Positions 15,043 to 22,014 of a DNA stretch of 22,014 nt are shown in pieces. Each line of letters opens with the position of its first letter. Position 1 is the first letter of the stretch. Below the pieces are notes generated by a model. That model was not told the DNA's origin and made no database searches. It saw only the letters and a program-made list of their open reading frames with translations. The stretch is taken from NCBI GenBank assembly GCA_900543415.1, contig UQRE01000039.1, positions 1 through 22,014 on the forward strand, written 5' to 3'. Source of the DNA: an uncultured Dorea sp. Lineage in GTDB: Bacteria > Bacillota > Clostridia > Lachnospirales > Lachnospiraceae. The position numbers were made by a program, and so were the translations under genes.

Positions 15043-16713
15043 ATGAGTAAGGAGATTAAGACGCGCAAAGTCCAGAAAGACATTAAGGCGTTAGATAAAG
15101 TGGTGACAAGTACGGAGCATATAAAGCGGGCGTATGTGCGGACGAAAGAACAAGCGGAGGGGACAAGAGAAGCGGCGGCAACACCTGTGGAAGATGCGGA
15201 GAATAAGATTGCAGCCGGGGCAGAACAAAGTGTGTCCGAGGCACTGCATCAGGTGCGAGAGCAGAGTGGAGGAGTATGGCGTCAAAGAGTAACGAGGAAG
15301 GTGTCTAAGGACACCTTCTATCAGCCGCAAGCAAAACTGCGAAAAGCAGGTCAGGAGTTGGCAAAAAAGAAACGGATTTCCGCAGGAAAGCTCCGGAATT
15401 CCACTATTAAAACTGTAGAGACTGGAGAAAAGACGATTAAAACTGTGGGAGGTAAGCAGAAGAAGACAGGGAAAGGAACGGTGAAAACTGCCAGCCGGAC
15501 GATAAAAAATACAGAACAGACGATTCATAATACGGTAAAGACAAGTCGGGCTGCCGCAGTTCACGCGAAACGGATGGCACAGGCAGCAGCGGAGGCGGCT
15601 AAACAGGCGGCGAGAACCGCAGCGCAGACTGCAAAGGTAACTGGCAAAGCCACATTAGCGGCTGTCAGGGCAATCATTGCTGGTACGAAGGCACTTGTGA
15701 CTGCACTCTTAGCAGGAGGATGGATTGCAGTGCTGATTTTGGTGATTGTGATTCTGTTTGGCGGTGTGATTTGTATGGTGGGTGGAGGAGATTCTAATAC
15801 GGTGTTTTCTGTCAGTACGGAGGTACAGGCATATGAGCCATTAATCCGTCAATATGCTACACAATATGGAATCGGGGAATATGTGGAATTGATCAAAGCA
15901 ATTATGATGCAGGAGAGTGGCGGAAAGGGGCTTGATCCGATGCAGAGCTCAGAAGGAGCATTTAATACTCGGTTTCCAAAACAGCCGAATGGGATTACCG
16001 AGCCGGCTTATTCCATTGAGTGTGGGGTACAGGAAATCAAAGCATGTCTGGTCAGCGCAGAAGTGGAACATCCGGTGGATATGGAACGCATTAAGCTAGC
16101 GCTTCAGGGCTATAATTTTGGAAATGGTTATATCCCTTGGGCGAAAGAAAAAGACGGAGGGTATACCGCAGCAAATGTTATCGAATTTTCCGACATGATG
16201 GCAAAGAAGCTGGGATGGAACAGTTATGGGGACAAGCAGTATGTACCACATGTATTGCGGTATTATCCATTTGGACGGACTCCGACCGGAGCAGGAAGTC
16301 AAGCGATTGTACAAGTGGCTCTGTCACAAGAAGGAAATGGTGGAGAGACATATTGGAGATGGTTTGGATTTGGCAGCCGGGTGGAATGGTGTGCTTGTTT
16401 TGCATCATGGTGTGCCGATCAATGCGGCTATATTGAAAGCGGTGTGATACCGAAGTTTGCCAAGTGTGATGACGGTGTAAACTGGTTCCGAAACAACGGA
16501 CAATTTCAAGATGGAAGTTATACCCCGGCGGCGGGAGATTTCATTTTCTTTGACTGGGGAAATGATGGAAGTATCGATCATGTGGGAATCGTGGAAAGTA
16601 CGGTGAATGGCGTTGTGCATACCATTGAAGGGAACAGCAGTAATGCAGTCAACCGGAGAAGTTACAGTATCGGAAAGTCTTCTATTTATGGTTATGGAGT
16701 TCCAATATACTAA
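15043..16713 (+). CDS. Cell-wall hydrolase of the transfer system (lysozyme-like + CHAP, CD1108-type)
   Basis: The 556-residue protein has four parts. Residues 1-220 are a Lys/Ala-rich cytoplasmic region with Thr/Lys repeats (KTVETGEKTIKTVGGKQKKT and similar). Residues about 222-248 are a membrane helix (WIAVLILVIVILFGG). Residues about 265-405 are a lysozyme-like domain with the candidate catalytic E291 in IMMQESGGKGLDP. Residues about 415-556 are a CHAP-type amidase/endopeptidase with C450 in EWCACFASW and H513 in DHVGIVES. It should open peptidoglycan locally so the channel can cross the wall (VirB1-like). The start ATG 15043 follows only a weak GGAAG, so coupling to the gene ending at 15038 is likely; an ATG at 15001 is possible but less family-like. 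A perfect 9-bp hairpin lies within the gene at 15297-15318. Confidence 0.9.
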   Translation: MSKEIKTRKVQKDIKALDKVVTSTEHIKRAYVRTKEQAEGTREAAATPVEDAENKIAAGAEQSVSEALHQVREQSGGVWRQRVTRKVSKDTFYQPQAKLRKAGQELAKKKRISAGKLRNSTIKTVETGEKTIKTVGGKQKKTGKGTVKTASRTIKNTEQTIHNTVKTSRAAAVHAKRMAQAAAEAAKQAARTAAQTAKVTGKATLAAVRAIIAGTKALVTALLAGGWIAVLILVIVILFGGVICMVGGGDSNTVFSVSTEVQAYEPLIRQYATQYGIGEYVELIKAIMMQESGGKGLDPMQSSEGAFNTRFPKQPNGITEPAYSIECGVQEIKACLVSAEVEHPVDMERIKLALQGYNFGNGYIPWAKEKDGGYTAANVIEFSDMMAKKLGWNSYGDKQYVPHVLRYYPFGRTPTGAGSQAIVQVALSQEGNGGETYWRWFGFGSRVEWCACFASWCADQCGYIESGVIPKFAKCDDGVNWFRNNGQFQDGSYTPAAGDFIFFDWGNDGSIDHVGIVESTVNGVVHTIEGNSSNAVNRRSYSIGKSSIYGYGVPIY

Positions 16714-16715
16714 AA

Positions 16716-16750
16716 CAATCTAGGAAAGAATATTTTTCTTTCCTAGATTG
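16716..16750. terminator. Strong hairpin closing the conjugation operon
   Basis: CAATCTAGGAAAGAA (16716-16730) pairs perfectly with TTCTTTCCTAGATTG (16736-16750), a 15-bp stem with a 5-nt loop, three bases after the stop of the hydrolase gene. No long T-tract follows, but the loop side and stem are A/T rich. It is the natural end of the long transfer transcript and marks the shift to A+T-rich cargo. Confidence 0.65.
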
Positions 16751-16897
16751 ATAGCGTTAGTAAAATTCAATTAAAGTGTCTTATATATAGTATATAGGAA
16801 CCTTATAATAGAAATCTTACAAATATGAATAAATCCATGTCCTAAAAACATATATTTCATGGAAAATGTAATGCAAAAAAATATTAATATGATACAA

Positions 16898-17236
16898 TCA
16901 AGATAAGCGTGAAGCAAGGAATTCTATGACAGCAAGAATTTCATCTTGCTTTTGCGTTGGAAATTTTTTGATATTAATTTCGATTTTTTGAGAAATAGAA
17001 TCAGCTTCTTCTGTTTGATAATTAATTAAAAGATCGCAGAAAATTTCTTGACGAGCCACATGAAGTGCATCTGCAATTTCACAGGCAAAATCTACGGTGA
17101 GAGAAGAAGAACCATTTTCAATACGACTTATAAAACTAGGAGAAACATGAAGTTTTTCGGCAAGTTGATTTTGAGTAATACCTTGAGCTTTGCGAATTTC
17201 TTGAATACGTTGTCCTGTTTTCATAATGGTATTCAT
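16898..17236 (-). CDS. XRE-family transcriptional regulator
   Basis: This 112-residue protein has a helix-turn-helix of the Cro/C1 (HTH_3) type at about 10-65: RIQEIRKAQGITQNQLAEKL, HVSPSFISRIENGSSSLTVD, FACEIADALHV. A helical tail ends IEFLASRLS. XRE proteins act as dimeric repressors or activators; some lanthipeptide loci use one (for example LtnR of lacticin 3147). It is divergent from the 189-residue protein/response regulator/kinase operon, with 118 bases between the two starts containing two inverted repeats, so control of that operon and of itself is likely. The first ATG (17236) abuts its AAGGAG with almost no spacing; the ATG four codons later (17224) has a spacing of about 12. Either could be used. 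Confidence 0.85.
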   Translation of the reverse strand: MNTIMKTGQRIQEIRKAQGITQNQLAEKLHVSPSFISRIENGSSSLTVDFACEIADALHVARQEIFCDLLINYQTEEADSISQKIEINIKKFPTQKQDEILAVIEFLASRLS

Positions 17237-17245
17237 CTCCTTTCT

Positions 17246-17264
17246 TTGTTATATATTGTAACAA
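17246..17264. repeat. Inverted repeat TTGTTA-N7-TAACAA in the divergent promoter region
   Basis: TTGTTA (17246-17251) and TAACAA (17259-17264) form a perfect 6-bp inverted repeat just upstream of the XRE ribosome binding site. It could be an autoregulatory operator for the XRE gene. Short repeats like this are frequent in A+T-rich DNA. Confidence 0.3.
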
Positions 17265-17298
17265 TAATAGTAATAGAAATGAATTTACATATACGCAA

Positions 17299-17314
17299 AC
17301 TATTTACAAATAGT
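17299..17314. promoter_or_regulatory. 16-nt palindrome, likely operator
   Basis: ACTATTT and AAATAGT flank a 2-base centre, giving perfect twofold symmetry. The site covers the -35 hexamer of the promoter at 17303-17331. This is the expected position for repression by the divergently encoded XRE protein, or for control by the LytTR regulator of the operon. Which protein binds is not shown by the sequence. Confidence 0.55.
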
Positions 17315-17331
17315 AAACACGACTGTACTAT
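17303..17331 (+). promoter_or_regulatory. Promoter of the regulator-lanthipeptide operon
   Basis: TTTACA (17303-17308) and TACTAT (17326-17331) are 17 bases apart. Transcription would start near 17338, at the edge of the ribosome binding site AAAAGGAGG, giving a very short leader before ATG 17355. The overlap with the palindrome at 17299-17314 supports its being real. Confidence 0.55.
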
Positions 17332-17354
17332 TAAGGAAAAGGAGGTACGGTTGA

Positions 17355-17924
17355 ATGTTTTATAATAAAGTCGAAGTAAAAGCCATTATTCTTGCAGTTT
17401 ATAATATTGAATCATTGGGATTAAATAGTAGCAGAATTTTATTGAAAAGTATTGTTTGGTTATGTAAACAATATGAGACTACGAAAGAGAATTTATATCT
17501 AGAGAAAGCAATGTGGCATATATATGCATATTTAGAATTAGGTTATCCATATGAAACAGGAGAAAGGGAATTTAATATAGTATTGGAGTATTTACAACTG
17601 AACAGAGCGGACATTTTTCCTAAAAGAGAGTGGGAATATAAAAAAATCGCTTTAACCAAGGCTAATGTGAATCGTTTATTAGGGAAATGGAACCCATATT
17701 TTCAATCAATGAAAATTAATGATGCAGTTGCAGATATTATAAAGAAAGTTCAGGATAAAGAATATGGAAAATATATTTATCATTGCGGGAAAGCAATAGA
17801 AGAATGTGAAGAGAATACGTTATGGGAAAAAACTTTTATTCTGTATGTGACAAAAGATGAGGCAATTCTTCAAGATATGAATAAGAGTAAATATTATATG
17901 CTTAAGGAGATACAACATGATTAG
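17355..17924 (+). CDS. Unknown helical protein, first gene of the regulator operon
   Basis: I do not recognise this 189-residue protein. It has no signal peptide or membrane helix and is predicted by eye to be mostly helical and rich in Tyr, Trp, Glu and Lys (for example IVWLCKQYETTKENLYLEKA, MWHIYAYLELGYPYETGERE, KYIYHCGKAIEECEENTLWE). The helical pairs suggest a repeat or scaffold protein. The start ATG 17355 has AAAAGGAGG nine bases upstream, and the stop overlaps the response regulator start by eight bases, so it is co-translated with the two-component system. A role as a modulator of that system, or in immunity, is possible but only inferred from position. Confidence 0.7.
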   Translation: MFYNKVEVKAIILAVYNIESLGLNSSRILLKSIVWLCKQYETTKENLYLEKAMWHIYAYLELGYPYETGEREFNIVLEYLQLNRADIFPKREWEYKKIALTKANVNRLLGKWNPYFQSMKINDAVADIIKKVQDKEYGKYIYHCGKAIEECEENTLWEKTFILYVTKDEAILQDMNKSKYYMLKEIQHD

Positions 17925-18627
17925 AATTGCAACTATTGAAGACGAAAAAATTATACAAGAGGAAATATGCCGAGTTATCACATCAGTCACTAATCATAAA
18001 GAAGAAATAAAAGTTGATAGTTATTTCTCTGCTGAAGATTATTTCCTTGCAGCTAAAGCTTATGAACTGGTTATTACAGATATTGAACTTCCGGGAATTA
18101 GTGGATTAGAGTTAGGAAGAAAAGTAAGACAAATGAATCCAGAAGTGTACCTTGTTTTCTTAACCTCTTACTCAGAATTTGCTTCGGAAAGTTATATCAT
18201 AGAAGCATATCAATATATTTTGAAAAAAGATATGCAAGAAAGATTACCTGCATTAGTTGATAAAGTAGTTGCACGAATTAAAAAGGAAAATTCTGAATTT
18301 TTTTGGATTGGAAATAGCAGGGATATAAAGAAAATTTATTATAAAGAAATTATATACATAAAGAAAATCAAAGGTTCTAAATATGCGGAGTATGTTACAG
18401 CGGATGGAATGTATACAGCAAGACTATCTTTAAATCAAGTTTTTGAAAAAATAAAAAACAATGGATTTATTTTGGCGGATCGTGCGCATGTTGTAAATGT
18501 CAATCATGTGAAGAGGTTAAGAGGAAATACTATCTATATGGATAATGGAGAAGAAATTGAAGTTAGTCGTGTGCAAAGTTTACAGGTAAAAGAAAAGATC
18601 GCAGAGTACTGGAGATTATTGAAATGA
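17917..18627 (+). CDS. LytTR-family response regulator (AgrA-type)
   Basis: The 236-residue protein has a receiver domain (1-125) with the acidic pocket E8/D9, the phosphate-accepting D55 in ELVITDIELPGISGLEL, the switch Thr in VFLTSYSEFA and the conserved Lys in QYILKKD. A LytTR DNA-binding domain follows (about 135-236): DIKKIYYKEIIYIKKIKGSK, FILADRAHVVNVNHVKRLRG and NGEEIEVSRVQ. Such regulators bind paired 9-bp repeats in front of peptide-signalling or bacteriocin genes. AAGGAG precedes ATG 17917. The gene overlaps the kinase start by four bases (ATGA). RumR of the ruminococcin A locus is a comparable regulator type. Confidence 0.92.
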   Translation: MIRIATIEDEKIIQEEICRVITSVTNHKEEIKVDSYFSAEDYFLAAKAYELVITDIELPGISGLELGRKVRQMNPEVYLVFLTSYSEFASESYIIEAYQYILKKDMQERLPALVDKVVARIKKENSEFFWIGNSRDIKKIYYKEIIYIKKIKGSKYAEYVTADGMYTARLSLNQVFEKIKNNGFILADRAHVVNVNHVKRLRGNTIYMDNGEEIEVSRVQSLQVKEKIAEYWRLLK

Positions 18628-19952
18628 ATGAGTTAATCCTTATGGGCATATCGGTAGCGACTTCAATTTGGGAAATTTGGATGTGTTATCAAGTGTTATT
18701 GATTACGGTAATTGATGACCAGCACAGAAAAAATGCGGATAAAATTATTATGTGGTGTACAATGATTTGTGTTGGCTTTTTATTAGGTTTAAATAGGTTA
18801 ATTGCTTTTTTTTCAAGTCCTATATTTGTATTGACTAATATAATAATAATTATTATATGTATTTTTCTTAATAGAAGAAAGAAAGTGCTATGTGCGGGGG
18901 TAATTATCTTATATTTTTCACTTGTTGCTATTTTTGATATGGCATTAGCATTTATTAGTTATGACATTTTGGGGAAAGAATTTATAAGTGGCGTATACCT
19001 CTATATGACGACATGGAAGAGAGAAGGGGTTTATTTCTTATCTAGAATGGTTGTTTGCATAGGTATTTATTTCTTGAAAAAAAGACTGGGGAATATGTAT
19101 GAACTTGCAGAGCGATGTAATCGTTTTATTATGGGGGTAGGGATAATTTTATTCATTTTGCTAATAAAGTATCAATATATTTTGGATGAGATGGTTATTG
19201 GAGACAGAGAACAAAAAGGAATTAGTGCCAGTTTAGGATTGGTAACAACTGCCGTTATAATAGTTCTTTTAGAGTTTTTTGCTTTAAAATATCGTCATAT
19301 GAAACAAGAAAAAGATGCCATTCTTTTAAGAGAGCAATTATTAGAAGAACGTTATATTGAAGTGATGAAAACTCGTCAGGTAATTCACGATATGAGAAAC
19401 CATTTTTTGCTACTTCAAAAATATGAAAAGGAACAGCAGTGGGGAAAACTTCATAAATATTTGGAAGTAATAAGTGAGGATTTATTTGAGGATTCTAGTA
19501 GGGTATGGACTGGAAATGCAATTGTCGATATGATATTAAATTCAAAAAAAATATACGCTGAAGAAAGACAAATTCAAGTAGAAATAGAAACAGAGGTAAT
19601 TCCGCGATTTGTATTAGATAATCGAGAAACAATTTCTTTATTTGGAAATTTATTAGATAATGCAATAGAAGCTTGTGAAAAAATGCAGAAGAATGAAAAA
19701 TGGATTCATATCAGTCTGAAAAAACACCATGAACTATTATCTATTGAAATAGAAAATAGTATAGAAGAAGTTCCGAAAGAAAGGAGGGGGGAACTTCTTT
19801 CTGATAAAATGTCACAGGAGGTACACGGCTATGGACTGAAAAATGTACAACAGATTGTCAATAAACATGATGGCGCATATTCTTATCAGATAAAAGAAAA
19901 TAGCTTTTTGACAAGCATCGTTTTTTTTGATGATGGAGATTTTGCATTATAA
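18624..19952 (+). CDS. GHKL sensor histidine kinase (AgrC-type)
   Basis: The 442-residue protein has about six membrane helices in residues 1-220 and no large extracellular domain, as in AgrC-like peptide sensors. A coiled linker leads to the phospho-acceptor H255 in VIHDMRNHFLLLQKY. The N-box is N342 in LFGNLLDNAIEAC and the G-box is HGYGLKNVQQIV (401-412). The kinase belongs to the HPK10/GHKL_5 type that pairs with LytTR regulators. There is no agrB or agrD gene beside it, so the signal may be the locus's own lanthipeptide or an outside peptide. GGAG lies nine bases before ATG 18624. The precursor gene starts 22 bases after its stop. Confidence 0.92.
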   Translation: MNELILMGISVATSIWEIWMCYQVLLITVIDDQHRKNADKIIMWCTMICVGFLLGLNRLIAFFSSPIFVLTNIIIIIICIFLNRRKKVLCAGVIILYFSLVAIFDMALAFISYDILGKEFISGVYLYMTTWKREGVYFLSRMVVCIGIYFLKKRLGNMYELAERCNRFIMGVGIILFILLIKYQYILDEMVIGDREQKGISASLGLVTTAVIIVLLEFFALKYRHMKQEKDAILLREQLLEERYIEVMKTRQVIHDMRNHFLLLQKYEKEQQWGKLHKYLEVISEDLFEDSSRVWTGNAIVDMILNSKKIYAEERQIQVEIETEVIPRFVLDNRETISLFGNLLDNAIEACEKMQKNEKWIHISLKKHHELLSIEIENSIEEVPKERRGELLSDKMSQEVHGYGLKNVQQIVNKHDGAYSYQIKENSFLTSIVFFDDGDFAL

Positions 19953-19974
19953 CTATTAAGAAAGGAAATCAGTT

Positions 19975-20127
19975 ATGAAAAACGAACAAATAGAAAGATG
20001 TGGTGGAAACTTACACGAAGAATTAGTAGAATTGGAAAAACTATCAAGTAGAGATGTAGACAAAGAGTTGTATGCTGCTACACATACGATGGGATGTACT
20101 TCATTTTTAACAATTTATTGTTGCTAA
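19975..20127 (+). CDS. Class II lanthipeptide precursor (lacticin-481-like CC end)
   Basis: The 50-residue peptide starts at ATG 19975 after AAAGGAAA. The leader (1-35) is acidic: MKNEQIERCGGNLHEELVEL, then EKLSSRDVDKELYAA. The core would be THTMGCTSFLTIYCC, with Cys 41, 49 and 50 and Thr/Ser 36, 38, 42, 43 and 46. The terminal CC and a Thr shortly before it recall the lacticin 481 group (ends FTCC), though the core is shorter. The usual GG/GA cleavage motif is replaced by AA (compare mersacidin, whose leader ends EAA). The lanM gene and a terminator follow directly and the sensor kinase precedes it, which makes the assignment strong although the sequence is not a known lantibiotic. No second precursor is seen. 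Confidence 0.82.
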   Translation: MKNEQIERCGGNLHEELVELEKLSSRDVDKELYAATHTMGCTSFLTIYCC

Positions 20128-20132
20128 GGGGG

Positions 20133-20168
20133 AAACAGATGCGATATTATTATGCGCATCTGTTTTTT
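20133..20168 (+). terminator. Attenuator-type terminator between precursor and lanM
   Basis: AAACAGATGCG (20133-20143) pairs with CGCATCTGTTT (20155-20165), 11 perfect base pairs, and TTTTTT (20163-20168) ends the structure. This is a strong intrinsic terminator six bases after the precursor stop. Partial read-through would give much more precursor mRNA than lanM mRNA, a common arrangement in lantibiotic operons. Confidence 0.8.
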
Positions 20169-20191
20169 GGTTAAAATGCGAGGTGTTTAAG

Positions 20192-21994
20192 ATGCGGAAG
20201 AAAGCTACATATCTCAGTGAGAGAGTGTATATAAGAAACGGAAAAGAGGATATATATTTAAATTTTAAACGATCTGAATATTGGATGGATATATTAGGTG
20301 AAAAACTTTTAAAAGAAATATGCAATCAAAATGCAAATGTTTTAAGCTATTTGAAAAATGGAGATTATAGTTTATCAGTAGATATTAAAGAAAGTGAAAT
20401 TTTGCAATATTTATCAAAGAAATGTATCGAGTTTCCTTCTGACACAGAGGAAATATTGAAAGAAAGAGTGGCTTTTGAACCATTTTATGCGTTTTTTGTG
20501 GAGTTTGGAATAGACAACTTGAAAAATGAGCTACAAGGCTTGGAAGATTTTTTTGAGTTGAATATTTATGATGACTTTAAGTACTATTTAGCGGAACAAT
20601 TACAAGCAATATGTATGAGAACTTTGATTGTAGAAATGCAAGATTATAAAATGGCAGATAAGCTACATGGAAAAGATGAAAAAGAAGAATATGAGTATTT
20701 CTGTACAGAGAATATGTGCAACCCAACAGAGATTATAAATTTAATGGAAAAATATCCTGTGTTGTGTCGGTGCGTAGAAGACAGAATTAACAATAGTGTC
20801 TGTTTCTATAAAGAGATTATAGAACATTTCTGTAATGATAAGAAAGAAATTGCAGAACATTTTTGTCCTGAAAATCAAATTTCAAGAATTACAAATATTA
20901 CAACTAGTTATTCAGATGTTCATCAGAAAGGACGTCAAGTTGTTAAAATAGAAATAGATAAAAAAATAAAAATATTATACAAGCCACATAGCATGGAAAA
21001 TGAAAAGGCATTTATGTCTTTGCTACAGTGGATTGATCAAGGGATAGGGATAACACAATTAAACTATGAGATTTTAACACATGAAAGCTATAGCTGGTGT
21101 TCTATAGTGAAATATAGGGAATGTGAATCTAAAGAGGAGATCTGTAATTATTATAAGCGGCTAGGAACACAATTATTTTTGGCGTATTTTTTAGGAACAC
21201 ATGATTTGCATTGTGAAAATATAATTGCTTCTGGAGAATATCCTGTGTTAATTGATTTAGAGACATTAGTAGGTGGTTTTAATTCTGGGAAACGGAAAAC
21301 TGCTGAGGACGAAGTTTATTATCATTTACAGCAGTCGGTTTTATCTACGGGATTGCTCCCAACATTTATGTGGGATAAAGGGGGGAACGGAATAGATGTA
21401 AGTGGAATGAGTGGAGGAAACGAAGCTACTTATCCATTTAAGACTCCTGTGGTTATGAATCCCAAAACATCCAATATGCGTATAGGCTACGATTATCCTC
21501 AAGCAACTCTAAAGGAGAATAGAGTGAAATTACGAGGAGAGTTTTGTCCTCCGGTAAAATATGAATCAGAATTATTGAATGGATTTTCAGTAGCATATAG
21601 GTATGTTATAGAAAATAGAGAGGAATTTAAAAGGCAAGTAAAATTAATGACAGGCTTAAAAAGTAGATTCCTATTTTCTGATACTCAAAGATATGGTATG
21701 ACTCTATCGAGTTCTTATCATCCTTCGTTATTACAAGACGGCGCAGAACGTGAAATTTTCTTGATGTCTATGTGGAAAGGACGGGGAGTTGATAAAAAGA
21801 CAATTGTTGAAGATGAAATTCAAAGTCTGTTACAAGGAGATATTCCGTATTTTGAATATTATTTGGATTCAAAGAATTTGTATTCAGGTACTGGGAAAAT
21901 ATGGAAGGATTATTTCGACAGCATACCGATTACTTTTTTGTTAAATAAAATTGATCAATTAAGCTTCCTGTATAATTCAAAGTGTAGAAAATAA
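20192..21994 (+). CDS. lanM: LanM-type lanthipeptide synthetase, dehydratase part only (truncated or split)
   Basis: Only the N-terminal dehydratase region (DUF4135) is present, 600 residues against about 900-1050 in full LanM. The kinase-like catalytic set is intact: K264 in YKPHS, D338/H340/N343 in THDLHCEN and D355/E357 in LIDLETL. The Arg/Thr pair needed for phosphate elimination is in RFLFSDTQRY. Spacing matches CylM (D to D 17 residues; R to T six). The frame stops with TAA at 21992-21994, shortly after LLQGDIPYFEYYLDS, where the linker to the zinc cyclase domain should begin. Stops also close the other two frames nearby (TAG 21985, TGA 21996). Start ATG 20192 has GAGGTG upstream; the in-frame GTG 20183 has no binding site. 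The cyclase may lie past the window as a separate ORF or have been lost by frameshift. Confidence 0.85.
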   Translation: MRKKATYLSERVYIRNGKEDIYLNFKRSEYWMDILGEKLLKEICNQNANVLSYLKNGDYSLSVDIKESEILQYLSKKCIEFPSDTEEILKERVAFEPFYAFFVEFGIDNLKNELQGLEDFFELNIYDDFKYYLAEQLQAICMRTLIVEMQDYKMADKLHGKDEKEEYEYFCTENMCNPTEIINLMEKYPVLCRCVEDRINNSVCFYKEIIEHFCNDKKEIAEHFCPENQISRITNITTSYSDVHQKGRQVVKIEIDKKIKILYKPHSMENEKAFMSLLQWIDQGIGITQLNYEILTHESYSWCSIVKYRECESKEEICNYYKRLGTQLFLAYFLGTHDLHCENIIASGEYPVLIDLETLVGGFNSGKRKTAEDEVYYHLQQSVLSTGLLPTFMWDKGGNGIDVSGMSGGNEATYPFKTPVVMNPKTSNMRIGYDYPQATLKENRVKLRGEFCPPVKYESELLNGFSVAYRYVIENREEFKRQVKLMTGLKSRFLFSDTQRYGMTLSSSYHPSLLQDGAEREIFLMSMWKGRGVDKKTIVEDEIQSLLQGDIPYFEYYLDSKNLYSGTGKIWKDYFDSIPITFLLNKIDQLSFLYNSKCRK

Positions 21995-22014
21995 ATGATT
22001 TTACAAAAATAGAT

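Noticed and set aside
15091..15564. 157-codon reverse-strand frame over the wall-hydrolase gene
   Set aside because: It mirrors the repetitive Lys/Thr-rich coding region, has no start signal, and looks like a shadow.
65..16849. 14-base direct repeat CATGTCCTAAAAAC at 65-78 and 16836-16849, a possible attachment-site pair
   Set aside because: A 14-base match is expected about once by chance in 22 kb, more often in A+T-rich DNA. No integrase or clear element end lies near either copy.
17048..17365. 105-codon forward frame opposite the XRE gene
   Set aside because: It is the antisense of a clear helix-turn-helix gene and runs across its promoter region.
1..22014. tRNA or rRNA genes, CRISPR arrays and insertion sequences
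   Set aside because: No cloverleaf-like sequence, regularly spaced repeats or transposase-like reading frame was seen on either strand.

Overview
The window reads as part of an integrative and conjugative element of the Tn1549 / C. difficile CTn2-CTn4 type from a low-GC Firmicute, most likely a gut Clostridia or Lachnospiraceae species. That host assignment is an inference from the conjugation gene families, strong AGGAGG-type ribosome binding sites and base composition. The central block (about 2.2-16.7 kb) is visibly richer in G+C than both flanks, which are A+T rich and look like separately acquired cargo.

Left flank (1-2235): the tail of an unidentified gene, then a secreted protein with a signal peptide that may be a geobacillin-26-like bacteriocin, and a 60-residue two-helix membrane protein that could be its immunity partner. 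A hairpin, a decayed ABC-transporter ATPase remnant, A+T-rich non-coding DNA and a strong terminator follow.

Centre (2236-16713), all on the + strand, closely packed and often overlapping. The mobilisation half holds a TOPRIM/DUF3991 protein, a Cys-rich protein, a hairpin-rich non-coding stretch (candidate oriT or structured RNA), a 35-residue ORF, a DUF5688-like protein, MobC, a MOBP-type relaxase, a DUF3801/PcfB-like protein, an ArdC-like protein and a 67-residue protein. The type IV secretion half holds VirD4 (coupling protein), a Maff2-type small membrane protein, a VirB6-like protein, PrgI, VirB4, a DUF6075-like protein and a cell-wall hydrolase (lysozyme-like plus CHAP). MobC and relaxase should prepare the DNA, VirD4 should dock it, and VirB4/VirB6/PrgI/hydrolase should form the channel. 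No integrase, excisionase or replication gene is in the window.

Right flank (16714-22014): a class II lanthipeptide locus. A reverse-strand XRE regulator faces an operon of an unknown 189-residue protein, a LytTR response regulator and a GHKL histidine kinase (AgrA/AgrC type), then a 50-residue lanthipeptide precursor, an attenuator-like terminator, and a LanM dehydratase that stops at about 600 residues, before the cyclase domain. The operon promoter overlaps a 16-nt palindrome that is a likely operator. The most interesting points are the LanM that ends early, the unusual precursor, bacteriocin-type cargo on both sides of a conjugation module, and the structured region in front of the mob genes.
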